Shown: piece after piece, positions 1-10,619 of the stretch
Layout: each line of letters opens with the position of its first letter
How positions within the stretch are numbered: position 1 is the first letter of the stretch
Assembly: GCA_037178625.1 (NCBI GenBank)
Contig: JAWZXG010000028.1
Location: 186,001-250,000, forward strand
Direction: 5' to 3'
DNA length: 64,000 nucleotides
Source of the DNA: Skeletonema tropicum
Taxonomy: Eukaryota > Bacillariophyta > Thalassiosirophyceae > Thalassiosirales > Thalassiosiraceae
The notes under the pieces: generated by a model
Database searches by the model: none
Told to the model about the DNA's origin: nothing
What the model saw: only the letters and a program-made list of their open reading frames with translations
Translations under genes and position numbers: made by a program

Positions 1-179
1 AAGAAACAGAAGAGCAAGAAGAGACAGAAGTGGATCTTCTTCTGCCAAAGAGACTCAATCCGGGAAGCATTGTAATTTTCGACCACAATGGTCACCTTAC
101 CGATGATGCTGTTGCACTGTTCGAACAAAAATTAAAAACCTCGCGCAATGGTAAACTACCGCCGAATGATAACGATTAA
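1..179 (+). CDS. Partial ORF1 of the array gene (3' end only)
   Basis: This is the 3' end of ORF1 of the partial first unit. The reading frame enters from the left edge and stops at the TAA at 177-179. It equals the last part of the ORF1 copy at 2981-3655, which carries the full description. Confidence 0.7.
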   Translation, partial: ETEEQEETEVDLLLPKRLNPGSIVIFDHNGHLTDDAVALFEQKLKTSRNGKLPPNDND

Positions 180-191
180 CGAGTTGCTGGA

Positions 192-1274
192 ATGTTGTTG
201 CAATGGATGTTTGATGAGCATGATGTCGATGTGCCAGTTGCAAAGTTATTATCATTTACAAAACACCGACCAATGCTTGTTGCTAAGATGCCAGGGACCT
301 ATGCAGTCGAGGAAACAACAAGAAATAAACGTGCACGGACAAAGAAAGCAGGTGACTGGCTAGATAGTCTCAAGTCTGGCGGCTTCAACACTGAGGATGA
401 AATGCTTGAGTTACTCATACAGCGGCGGTTGAAGAATGGCATTCCAAAGAAATACATTATCAAAACATGGAATGCACACCATAGATTCGACGTTGAAACA
501 ACGCTAGCCTGCTGCAAATTCGCTGGTATAAATCTAAAACAACTACGACGGGTTGCGATGTTTATTGCCTGTGACACTCGTGATCCGGGAAGTAATGGCA
601 GAGGACTTCGACCATTTGCACCAACAAAGGAGTGTTACAAACGGAAAAGGGATGCTGTTATAGCAAAATACCCGACAATGACATATAAGAAGGTCCCATT
701 GCTGGAAAAGGATGCCGATGAACTGAAAGAACTCGTCTACAAACTTTGCAAAGATGATTGCCCAATTAGTGGATGGAAGCCAAAACTAACACGCTCTATG
801 AAAGCCCATCTCCTTTTTGGTGGACATCTTGTGAGACAGCTCCGTCTATGGGGCACTCTTGGTGGTATTGACGAGCAAAACATTGAGAGCGCCCATGCAA
901 TATGGAATAAATTACTGCGGCAATTTGGAGTCACTCGAGGTACGGAACTTCAGAAGAAGGTGTTACGTGAGTACTTATTCCAGACGGATGATTTTATGCA
1001 TTTGATTATAGCACGTGTCAAAGAAGAAGGCAAGCGCAATCTGAAGAGTGGAGGCAATGATACTAATGAGCTTCCTCGGGCAAGACCGGCACAACGTCGA
1101 ATTGTCGGTGACGAACTTGATATCGAAGGATTGCAGAATGATAGTTTGGAGATTGGACCTTTGGCAGTCAACATCAACAATGAGGTATTGCAGGGGAGTG
1201 ACTGCTACTGCCATGGTCATCACTGCCGAGCAGTGGAAGGAGTTGTGCAATTTGGAGCCGACCGATCTCGATAA
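192..1274 (+). CDS. ORF2 of the array gene (360 aa), copy 1
   Basis: This ORF lies in the same frame as ORF1 and starts 12 nt after its TAA. In the relative at 58245-59775 the two parts are one continuous reading frame, so ORF2 is the middle and C-terminal part of a split protein. Residues near 215-245 contain LGGIDEQNIES followed by HAIWNKLLRQFG. That pattern recalls the EQ-x-IE-x-H-x-x-x-N segment found near the C-terminus of several DNA-transposon proteins. This resemblance is from memory and weak. The last 30 or so residues are Cys/His-rich and may be out of frame: from about 1195 to 1419 the +1 frame encodes a more protein-like helical stretch containing AEQWKELCNLEPTDLDNDIN, ending at a TGA. 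A second lesion is therefore likely. No DDE triad could be assigned. Copies 2 to 5 translate identically. Confidence 0.6.
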   Translation: MLLQWMFDEHDVDVPVAKLLSFTKHRPMLVAKMPGTYAVEETTRNKRARTKKAGDWLDSLKSGGFNTEDEMLELLIQRRLKNGIPKKYIIKTWNAHHRFDVETTLACCKFAGINLKQLRRVAMFIACDTRDPGSNGRGLRPFAPTKECYKRKRDAVIAKYPTMTYKKVPLLEKDADELKELVYKLCKDDCPISGWKPKLTRSMKAHLLFGGHLVRQLRLWGTLGGIDEQNIESAHAIWNKLLRQFGVTRGTELQKKVLREYLFQTDDFMHLIIARVKEEGKRNLKSGGNDTNELPRARPAQRRIVGDELDIEGLQNDSLEIGPLAVNINNEVLQGSDCYCHGHHCRAVEGVVQFGADRSR

Positions 1275-1457
1275 TGATATCAATCGCAGGTTGTCGACCT
1301 TGAAGTGCAAGCACAGCTTCATCAAAGCGACAAAAGAAGCAAGGCAACATCAAGTATTCACAGTCTTGCCGAGAGAATTCAAAAGTTATGAAGAAACGGA
1401 AAGACGATGGTATGAGTGATTTAGAGACTAAGAACAAAATTCTTCGTGAGATTGGAA

Positions 1458-1569
1458 TTCAAAGTGGACAGCAATCACTCCGTGATGTATTTTCTCGGAG
1501 AAGTTCTAGTACGTAGTTAATTGTTACTCCTATGTAATAGTTCAAAGTGGACAGCAATCACTCTGTGAT
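1458..1569 (+). repeat. Pair of 29-bp direct repeats downstream of ORF2
   Basis: A 29-bp sequence beginning TTCAAAGTGGACAGCAATCA is found at 1458-1486 and again at 1541-1569 with one mismatch, 83 bp apart. The pair recurs in every unit of the array. It could be the footprint of a small insertion or a terminal feature of the original transposon; nothing decides between these. Confidence 0.7.
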
Positions 1570-2693
1570 ATTGCTTGCTGGACCTGGCTGTGGCACGTGT
1601 ATTATTGCTCTAGTAATAGGATGGATATCTACGAGTACTTGAATTTACTTTACTTTGACTTCTAAGTACTCCCCCTCCATGCATGCATTCATTTCTATTC
1701 ATTTCCCACTTGGGAAGTTTGGCAATCTCCGCTGCCGAGGGGCCAGTGGAACGGACAGCCTTGGCTTCAGTAACGGCATCATTGAAAGACTTTACACTTC
1801 TGAAAATGCAGCCAATGATGCATGACGAGTGAATATACGAATCATGATTCAGTCATGACCATGGCGCATAAACTAACAAAGTCACCAGAACTGCCAAGAG
1901 GAATTACTTGCAAACTCAACCAGGATGACCAATCACCTAGGCCTCTCCTTGATGCTGCTGCCCAATTTCGATAGCTACATTTCCATCCTCTGCACCCACT
2001 ACACCACTTCCAACGACACAAACTGAAAGTAACACTGGTTGATCGCATCCACGATAATCCAAGCGCTTGCAGTCGCCACCTTCCACCTTCCGTATCGAGT
2101 CGGATTCTACTGGTAATCCTGCAGAACAACGGTATTGTCATGTCGAGAGAGTCCCAATGCAAGTTGACCAATTGTTATTTTGGAAAATATGAATCCCAAT
2201 TTGTTGCCCACTAGATAACTAGCCATAATGACTTGGCACTTCCTTCTGCGGTAAGAAGATCAAAGATAAACTAGTCACAGCATTTATTGAATGTCCCAAA
2301 ACGCTTCCTTGAGTTCATTGGCGCTTCCACATAATGCAGATCTTTCCATCCTTACTATACAGCCCGTCACGTAAATCGATGCTTGGGATGGCAGTTACGT
2401 TATGAGTTATGAGGCAAGACGATGATAAAATTGCAGTGTTGATGAGGATGAAGGATGTAATGTGTATTTGCCCCGCCCGCCTGGTTCTGGTTGAATCTCC
2501 AGCCCTCCTCCTCCATTGTTGATTCATTCCATCAGCACTCTGTTTTTGAGAGTCATTGCTATCAGCGGCAGAATGAATGTCCACCGTCCACCCTCAGTTG
2601 CCTCTCTTATGAGACAATGATACAACGTTGTGTGGTGATGCTACATCGCTCGGTGCTCGGTGCGTACCTGTGCTGCTGTGTTTCCATATTCCG

Positions 2694-2756
2694 TTTCTGC
2701 CCAAACTTGTCCCATTTCTGCCCAAACTTGTCCCATTTCTGCCCAAACTTGTCCCA
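2694..2756 (+). repeat. 21-bp minisatellite, three copies, in each array unit
   Basis: Three head-to-tail 21-bp copies beginning TTTCTGCCCAAACTTGT lie just before the unit border. The block recurs in each unit, including 16614-16676 in the last. It sits about 25 bp from the breakpoint where the array meets unique DNA, so it may mark or promote the recombination edge. Confidence 0.85.
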
Positions 2757-2980
2757 GGTTGATATCTCATGCATGCTCATGATGATTTAATTGTGTAAAA
2801 AGAGTGTAGAAGATACTCCACCACAAAGAATCACCACCCGCTAATTTTATTGTGTGGATGATTTGAAATTTTTTTTGTGGCATGTAGTGTTTTTTTGGCG
2901 CCAAGGCATAAAAATGTGGCGCCATCGGAGGGACAGCGGCATTTCACGATGGTGCACAGTTCCGCTAGCACTTCCGAACC

Positions 2981-3655
2981 ATGTCGACAGGTCAAACCAC
3001 CCCTTCTGCTGGCCGCAACAGCAGGAGCGAGAGCGGCCGATCATCCCGACGTTCGAGAAGGGGAGAAGATACCACGCCTGCAAAGCTTTCAGTCCCCAAA
3101 CATTTCTTCTTCAGCCGTGATGAGAGTCGTAATTGCTTCAATTTTCAATTAAAGCCAACAGTTAACGCACACAAGAGAGTCATCTGTGATGGCTGCCTTT
3201 ATACTCTAAATAACGCTGGAGGCATCCTCACCCCTGACCTTATCAGCAGGACACGCGGGACCAACGTAAAAAAGAAATGTCAACGGCCTTGGGACCAGAC
3301 ATGGAAAGACCACCCTGATCGTGGAAAAGTGCAACGACACAATGATTTCATGGCTCTATTCGAAGATGAAACAACAATTATTACTCCAGTCTCGCATCCT
3401 GTCGATATGCGGTCATTAAGAGGTTCGCCGGCAAAGAAGAAAAAGAAAAGCAAAGCTACAAATAACAAGCAGTCGAAAGAAACAGAAGAGCAAGAAGAGA
3501 CAGAAGTGGATCTTCTTCTGCCAAAGAGACTCAATCCGGGAAGCATTGTAATTTTCGACCACAATGGTCACCTTACCGATGATGCTGTTGCACTGTTCGA
3601 ACAAAAATTAAAAACCTCGCGCAATGGTAAACTACCGCCGAATGATAACGATTAA
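2981..3655 (+). CDS. ORF1 of the array gene (224 aa), copy 2
   Basis: The ATG at 2981 matches the start of the solitary relative at 59775 minus: both open with M-S and then Thr/Gly/Ser/Arg-rich residues. The first 60 residues are basic and Ser-rich. Residues 60-120 carry KRVICDGCLYTL and a later CQRPW, so a Cys-containing, possibly zinc-binding, segment shared with the relative (KRVICVGCMRCV, CEQPW). A Lys-rich stretch near residues 150-160 could be a nuclear localisation signal. The frame ends at TAA 3653-3655, exactly where the relative has ATG (NEDDM-RVAGM against NDND-stop-RVAGM). ORF2 restarts 12 nt later in the same frame. Upstream, 2890-2925 holds two GGCGCC palindromes around GCATAAAAATG, a possible promoter. 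I infer a transposon-derived protein, probably inactive or expressed as two pieces. Confidence 0.65.
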   Translation: MSTGQTTPSAGRNSRSESGRSSRRSRRGEDTTPAKLSVPKHFFFSRDESRNCFNFQLKPTVNAHKRVICDGCLYTLNNAGGILTPDLISRTRGTNVKKKCQRPWDQTWKDHPDRGKVQRHNDFMALFEDETTIITPVSHPVDMRSLRGSPAKKKKKSKATNNKQSKETEEQEETEVDLLLPKRLNPGSIVIFDHNGHLTDDAVALFEQKLKTSRNGKLPPNDND

Positions 3656-3667
3656 CGAGTTGCTGGA

Positions 3668-4750
3668 ATGTTGTTGCAATGGATGTTTGATGAGCATGAT
3701 GTCGATGTGCCAGTTGCAAAGTTATTATCATTTACAAAACACCGACCAATGCTTGTTGCTAAGATGCCAGGGACCTATGCAGTCGAGGAAACAACAAGAA
3801 ATAAACGTGCACGGACAAAGAAAGCAGGTGACTGGCTAGATAGTCTCAAGTCTGGCGGCTTCAACACTGAGGATGAAATGCTTGAGTTACTCATACAGCG
3901 GCGGTTGAAGAATGGCATTCCAAAGAAATACATTATCAAAACATGGAATGCACACCATAGATTCGACGTTGAAACAACGCTAGCCTGCTGCAAATTCGCT
4001 GGTATAAATCTAAAACAACTACGACGGGTTGCGATGTTTATTGCCTGTGACACTCGTGATCCGGGAAGTAATGGCAGAGGACTTCGACCATTTGCACCAA
4101 CAAAGGAGTGTTACAAACGGAAAAGGGATGCTGTTATAGCAAAATACCCGACAATGACATATAAGAAGGTCCCATTGCTGGAAAAGGATGCCGATGAACT
4201 GAAAGAACTCGTCTACAAACTTTGCAAAGATGATTGCCCAATTAGTGGATGGAAGCCAAAACTAACACGCTCTATGAAAGCCCATCTCCTTTTTGGTGGA
4301 CATCTTGTGAGACAGCTCCGTCTATGGGGCACTCTTGGTGGTATTGACGAGCAAAACATTGAGAGCGCCCATGCAATATGGAATAAATTACTGCGGCAAT
4401 TTGGAGTCACTCGAGGTACGGAACTTCAGAAGAAGGTGTTACGTGAGTACTTATTCCAGACGGATGATTTTATGCATTTGATTATAGCACGTGTCAAAGA
4501 AGAAGGCAAGCGCAATCTGAAGAGTGGAGGCAATGATACTAATGAGCTTCCTCGGGCAAGACCGGCACAACGTCGAATTGTCGGTGACGAACTTGATATC
4601 GAAGGATTGCAGAATGATAGTTTGGAGATTGGACCTTTGGCAGTCAACATCAACAATGAGGTATTGCAGGGGAGTGACTGCTACTGCCATGGTCATCACT
4701 GCCGAGCAGTGGAAGGAGTTGTGCAATTTGGAGCCGACCGATCTCGATAA
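3668..4750 (+). CDS. ORF2 of the array gene, copy 2
   Basis: Translation is identical to the copy at 192-1274. Together with ORF1 at 2981-3655 it forms one complete split gene within the unit 2781-6256. A possible frame-shifted C-terminal extension continues to 4895. Confidence 0.6.
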   Translation: MLLQWMFDEHDVDVPVAKLLSFTKHRPMLVAKMPGTYAVEETTRNKRARTKKAGDWLDSLKSGGFNTEDEMLELLIQRRLKNGIPKKYIIKTWNAHHRFDVETTLACCKFAGINLKQLRRVAMFIACDTRDPGSNGRGLRPFAPTKECYKRKRDAVIAKYPTMTYKKVPLLEKDADELKELVYKLCKDDCPISGWKPKLTRSMKAHLLFGGHLVRQLRLWGTLGGIDEQNIESAHAIWNKLLRQFGVTRGTELQKKVLREYLFQTDDFMHLIIARVKEEGKRNLKSGGNDTNELPRARPAQRRIVGDELDIEGLQNDSLEIGPLAVNINNEVLQGSDCYCHGHHCRAVEGVVQFGADRSR

Positions 4751-6456
4751 TGATATCAATCGCAGGTTGTCGACCTTGAAGTGCAAGCACAGCTTCATCA
4801 AAGCGACAAAAGAAGCAAGGCAACATCAAGTATTCACAGTCTTGCCGAGAGAATTCAAAAGTTATGAAGAAACGGAAAGACGATGGTATGAGTGATTTAG
4901 AGACTAAGAACAAAATTCTTCGTGAGATTGGAATTCAAAGTGGACAGCAATCACTCCGTGATGTATTTTCTCGGAGAAGTTCTAGTACGTAGTTAATTGT
5001 TACTCCTATGTAATAGTTCAAAGTGGACAGCAATCACTCTGTGATATTGCTTGCTGGACCTGGCTGTGGCACGTGTATTATTGCTCTAGTAATAGGATGG
5101 ATATCTACGAGTACTTGAATTTACTTTACTTTGACTTCTAAGTACTCCCCCTCCATGCATGCATTCATTTCTATTCATTTCCCACTTGGGAAGTTTGGCA
5201 ATCTCCGCTGCCGAGGGGCCAGTGGAACGGACAGCCTTGGCTTCAGTAACGGCATCATTGAAAGACTTTACACTTCTGAAAATGCAGCCAATGATGCATG
5301 ACGAGTGAATATACGAATCATGATTCAGTCATGACCATGGCGCATAAACTAACAAAGTCACCAGAACTGCCAAGAGGAATTACTTGCAAACTCAACCAGG
5401 ATGACCAATCACCTAGGCCTCTCCTTGATGCTGCTGCCCAATTTCGATAGCTACATTTCCATCCTCTGCACCCACTACACCACTTCCAACGACACAAACT
5501 GAAAGTAACACTGGTTGATCGCATCCACGATAATCCAAGCGCTTGCAGTCGCCACCTTCCACCTTCCGTATCGAGTCGGATTCTACTGGTAATCCTGCAG
5601 AACAACGGTATTGTCATGTCGAGAGAGTCCCAATGCAAGTTGACCAATTGTTATTTTGGAAAATATGAATCCCAATTTGTTGCCCACTAGATAACTAGCC
5701 ATAATGACTTGGCACTTCCTTCTGCGGTAAGAAGATCAAAGATAAACTAGTCACAGCATTTATTGAATGTCCCAAAACGCTTCCTTGAGTTCATTGGCGC
5801 TTCCACATAATGCAGATCTTTCCATCCTTACTATACAGCCCGTCACGTAAATCGATGCTTGGGATGGCAGTTACGTTATGAGTTATGAGGCAAGACGATG
5901 ATAAAATTGCAGTGTTGATGAGGATGAAGGATGTAATGTGTATTTGCCCCGCCCGCCTGGTTCTGGTTGAATCTCCAGCCCTCCTCCTCCATTGTTGATT
6001 CATTCCATCAGCACTCTGTTTTTGAGAGTCATTGCTATCAGCGGCAGAATGAATGTCCACCGTCCACCCTCAGTTGCCTCTCTTATGAGACAATGATACA
6101 ACGTTGTGTGGTGATGCTACATCGCTCGGTGCTCGGTGCGTACCTGTGCTGCTGTGTTTCCATATTCCGTTTCTGCCCAAACTTGTCCCATTTCTGCCCA
6201 AACTTGTCCCATTTCTGCCCAAACTTGTCCCAGGTTGATATCTCATGCATGCTCATGATGATTTAATTGTGTAAAAAGAGTGTAGAAGATACTCCACCAC
6301 AAAGAATCACCACCCGCTAATTTTATTGTGTGGATGATTTGAAATTTTTTTTGTGGCATGTAGTGTTTTTTTGGCGCCAAGGCATAAAAATGTGGCGCCA
6401 TCGGAGGGACAGCGGCATTTCACGATGGTGCACAGTTCCGCTAGCACTTCCGAACC

Positions 6457-7131
6457 ATGTCGACAGGTCAAACCACCCCTTCTGCTGGCCGCAACAGCAG
6501 GAGCGAGAGCGGCCGATCATCCCGACGTTCGAGAAGGGGAGAAGATACCACGCCTGCAAAGCTTTCAGTCCCCAAACATTTCTTCTTCAGCCGTGATGAG
6601 AGTCGTAATTGCTTCAATTTTCAATTAAAGCCAACAGTTAACGCACACAAGAGAGTCATCTGTGATGGCTGCCTTTATACTCTAAATAACGCTGGAGGCA
6701 TCCTCACCCCTGACCTTATCAGCAGGACACGCGGGACCAACGTAAAAAAGAAATGTCAACGGCCTTGGGACCAGACATGGAAAGACCACCCTGATCGTGG
6801 AAAAGTGCAACGACACAATGATTTCATGGCTCTATTCGAAGATGAAACAACAATTATTACTCCAGTCTCGCATCCTGTCGATATGCGGTCATTAAGAGGT
6901 TCGCCGGCAAAGAAGAAAAAGAAAAGCAAAGCTACAAATAACAAGCAGTCGAAAGAAACAGAAGAGCAAGAAGAGACAGAAGTGGATCTTCTTCTGCCAA
7001 AGAGACTCAATCCGGGAAGCATTGTAATTTTCGACCACAATGGTCACCTTACCGATGATGCTGTTGCACTGTTCGAACAAAAATTAAAAACCTCGCGCAA
7101 TGGTAAACTACCGCCGAATGATAACGATTAA
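6457..7131 (+). CDS. ORF1 of the array gene, copy 3
   Basis: Identical in translation to 2981-3655, ending at the same in-frame TAA (7129-7131). Confidence 0.65.
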   Translation: MSTGQTTPSAGRNSRSESGRSSRRSRRGEDTTPAKLSVPKHFFFSRDESRNCFNFQLKPTVNAHKRVICDGCLYTLNNAGGILTPDLISRTRGTNVKKKCQRPWDQTWKDHPDRGKVQRHNDFMALFEDETTIITPVSHPVDMRSLRGSPAKKKKKSKATNNKQSKETEEQEETEVDLLLPKRLNPGSIVIFDHNGHLTDDAVALFEQKLKTSRNGKLPPNDND

Positions 7132-7143
7132 CGAGTTGCTGGA

Positions 7144-8226
7144 ATGTTGTTGCAATGGATGTTTGATGAGCATGATGTCGATGTGCCAGTTGCAAAGTTA
7201 TTATCATTTACAAAACACCGACCAATGCTTGTTGCTAAGATGCCAGGGACCTATGCAGTCGAGGAAACAACAAGAAATAAACGTGCACGGACAAAGAAAG
7301 CAGGTGACTGGCTAGATAGTCTCAAGTCTGGCGGCTTCAACACTGAGGATGAAATGCTTGAGTTACTCATACAGCGGCGGTTGAAGAATGGCATTCCAAA
7401 GAAATACATTATCAAAACATGGAATGCACACCATAGATTCGACGTTGAAACAACGCTAGCCTGCTGCAAATTCGCTGGTATAAATCTAAAACAACTACGA
7501 CGGGTTGCGATGTTTATTGCCTGTGACACTCGTGATCCGGGAAGTAATGGCAGAGGACTTCGACCATTTGCACCAACAAAGGAGTGTTACAAACGGAAAA
7601 GGGATGCTGTTATAGCAAAATACCCGACAATGACATATAAGAAGGTCCCATTGCTGGAAAAGGATGCCGATGAACTGAAAGAACTCGTCTACAAACTTTG
7701 CAAAGATGATTGCCCAATTAGTGGATGGAAGCCAAAACTAACACGCTCTATGAAAGCCCATCTCCTTTTTGGTGGACATCTTGTGAGACAGCTCCGTCTA
7801 TGGGGCACTCTTGGTGGTATTGACGAGCAAAACATTGAGAGCGCCCATGCAATATGGAATAAATTACTGCGGCAATTTGGAGTCACTCGAGGTACGGAAC
7901 TTCAGAAGAAGGTGTTACGTGAGTACTTATTCCAGACGGATGATTTTATGCATTTGATTATAGCACGTGTCAAAGAAGAAGGCAAGCGCAATCTGAAGAG
8001 TGGAGGCAATGATACTAATGAGCTTCCTCGGGCAAGACCGGCACAACGTCGAATTGTCGGTGACGAACTTGATATCGAAGGATTGCAGAATGATAGTTTG
8101 GAGATTGGACCTTTGGCAGTCAACATCAACAATGAGGTATTGCAGGGGAGTGACTGCTACTGCCATGGTCATCACTGCCGAGCAGTGGAAGGAGTTGTGC
8201 AATTTGGAGCCGACCGATCTCGATAA
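7144..8226 (+). CDS. ORF2 of the array gene, copy 3
   Basis: Identical in translation to 192-1274. The possible frame-shifted extension runs to 8371. Confidence 0.6.
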   Translation: MLLQWMFDEHDVDVPVAKLLSFTKHRPMLVAKMPGTYAVEETTRNKRARTKKAGDWLDSLKSGGFNTEDEMLELLIQRRLKNGIPKKYIIKTWNAHHRFDVETTLACCKFAGINLKQLRRVAMFIACDTRDPGSNGRGLRPFAPTKECYKRKRDAVIAKYPTMTYKKVPLLEKDADELKELVYKLCKDDCPISGWKPKLTRSMKAHLLFGGHLVRQLRLWGTLGGIDEQNIESAHAIWNKLLRQFGVTRGTELQKKVLREYLFQTDDFMHLIIARVKEEGKRNLKSGGNDTNELPRARPAQRRIVGDELDIEGLQNDSLEIGPLAVNINNEVLQGSDCYCHGHHCRAVEGVVQFGADRSR

Positions 8227-9932
8227 TGATATCAATCGCAGGTTGTCGACCTTGAAGTGCAAGCACAGCTTCATCAAAGCGACAAAAGAAGCAAGGCAAC
8301 ATCAAGTATTCACAGTCTTGCCGAGAGAATTCAAAAGTTATGAAGAAACGGAAAGACGATGGTATGAGTGATTTAGAGACTAAGAACAAAATTCTTCGTG
8401 AGATTGGAATTCAAAGTGGACAGCAATCACTCCGTGATGTATTTTCTCGGAGAAGTTCTAGTACGTAGTTAATTGTTACTCCTATGTAATAGTTCAAAGT
8501 GGACAGCAATCACTCTGTGATATTGCTTGCTGGACCTGGCTGTGGCACGTGTATTATTGCTCTAGTAATAGGATGGATATCTACGAGTACTTGAATTTAC
8601 TTTACTTTGACTTCTAAGTACTCCCCCTCCATGCATGCATTCATTTCTATTCATTTCCCACTTGGGAAGTTTGGCAATCTCCGCTGCCGAGGGGCCAGTG
8701 GAACGGACAGCCTTGGCTTCAGTAACGGCATCATTGAAAGACTTTACACTTCTGAAAATGCAGCCAATGATGCATGACGAGTGAATATACGAATCATGAT
8801 TCAGTCATGACCATGGCGCATAAACTAACAAAGTCACCAGAACTGCCAAGAGGAATTACTTGCAAACTCAACCAGGATGACCAATCACCTAGGCCTCTCC
8901 TTGATGCTGCTGCCCAATTTCGATAGCTACATTTCCATCCTCTGCACCCACTACACCACTTCCAACGACACAAACTGAAAGTAACACTGGTTGATCGCAT
9001 CCACGATAATCCAAGCGCTTGCAGTCGCCACCTTCCACCTTCCGTATCGAGTCGGATTCTACTGGTAATCCTGCAGAACAACGGTATTGTCATGTCGAGA
9101 GAGTCCCAATGCAAGTTGACCAATTGTTATTTTGGAAAATATGAATCCCAATTTGTTGCCCACTAGATAACTAGCCATAATGACTTGGCACTTCCTTCTG
9201 CGGTAAGAAGATCAAAGATAAACTAGTCACAGCATTTATTGAATGTCCCAAAACGCTTCCTTGAGTTCATTGGCGCTTCCACATAATGCAGATCTTTCCA
9301 TCCTTACTATACAGCCCGTCACGTAAATCGATGCTTGGGATGGCAGTTACGTTATGAGTTATGAGGCAAGACGATGATAAAATTGCAGTGTTGATGAGGA
9401 TGAAGGATGTAATGTGTATTTGCCCCGCCCGCCTGGTTCTGGTTGAATCTCCAGCCCTCCTCCTCCATTGTTGATTCATTCCATCAGCACTCTGTTTTTG
9501 AGAGTCATTGCTATCAGCGGCAGAATGAATGTCCACCGTCCACCCTCAGTTGCCTCTCTTATGAGACAATGATACAACGTTGTGTGGTGATGCTACATCG
9601 CTCGGTGCTCGGTGCGTACCTGTGCTGCTGTGTTTCCATATTCCGTTTCTGCCCAAACTTGTCCCATTTCTGCCCAAACTTGTCCCATTTCTGCCCAAAC
9701 TTGTCCCAGGTTGATATCTCATGCATGCTCATGATGATTTAATTGTGTAAAAAGAGTGTAGAAGATACTCCACCACAAAGAATCACCACCCGCTAATTTT
9801 ATTGTGTGGATGATTTGAAATTTTTTTTGTGGCATGTAGTGTTTTTTTGGCGCCAAGGCATAAAAATGTGGCGCCATCGGAGGGACAGCGGCATTTCACG
9901 ATGGTGCACAGTTCCGCTAGCACTTCCGAACC

Positions 9933-10607
9933 ATGTCGACAGGTCAAACCACCCCTTCTGCTGGCCGCAACAGCAGGAGCGAGAGCGGCCGATCATCCCG
10001 ACGTTCGAGAAGGGGAGAAGATACCACGCCTGCAAAGCTTTCAGTCCCCAAACATTTCTTCTTCAGCCGTGATGAGAGTCGTAATTGCTTCAATTTTCAA
10101 TTAAAGCCAACAGTTAACGCACACAAGAGAGTCATCTGTGATGGCTGCCTTTATACTCTAAATAACGCTGGAGGCATCCTCACCCCTGACCTTATCAGCA
10201 GGACACGCGGGACCAACGTAAAAAAGAAATGTCAACGGCCTTGGGACCAGACATGGAAAGACCACCCTGATCGTGGAAAAGTGCAACGACACAATGATTT
10301 CATGGCTCTATTCGAAGATGAAACAACAATTATTACTCCAGTCTCGCATCCTGTCGATATGCGGTCATTAAGAGGTTCGCCGGCAAAGAAGAAAAAGAAA
10401 AGCAAAGCTACAAATAACAAGCAGTCGAAAGAAACAGAAGAGCAAGAAGAGACAGAAGTGGATCTTCTTCTGCCAAAGAGACTCAATCCGGGAAGCATTG
10501 TAATTTTCGACCACAATGGTCACCTTACCGATGATGCTGTTGCACTGTTCGAACAAAAATTAAAAACCTCGCGCAATGGTAAACTACCGCCGAATGATAA
10601 CGATTAA
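9933..10607 (+). CDS. ORF1 of the array gene, copy 4
   Basis: Identical in translation to 2981-3655, with the same TAA at 10605-10607. Confidence 0.65.
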   Translation: MSTGQTTPSAGRNSRSESGRSSRRSRRGEDTTPAKLSVPKHFFFSRDESRNCFNFQLKPTVNAHKRVICDGCLYTLNNAGGILTPDLISRTRGTNVKKKCQRPWDQTWKDHPDRGKVQRHNDFMALFEDETTIITPVSHPVDMRSLRGSPAKKKKKSKATNNKQSKETEEQEETEVDLLLPKRLNPGSIVIFDHNGHLTDDAVALFEQKLKTSRNGKLPPNDND

Positions 10608-10619
10608 CGAGTTGCTGGA

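Noticed and set aside
1842..2171. 109-codon minus-strand ORF repeated in each array unit
   Set aside because: No recognisable domain and irregular composition. It recurs only because the whole unit does, so repetition is not evidence of coding.
2694..2756. Possible CRISPR-like repeats
   Set aside because: The three 21-bp copies are directly adjacent with no spacers, and the genome is eukaryotic. This is a minisatellite.
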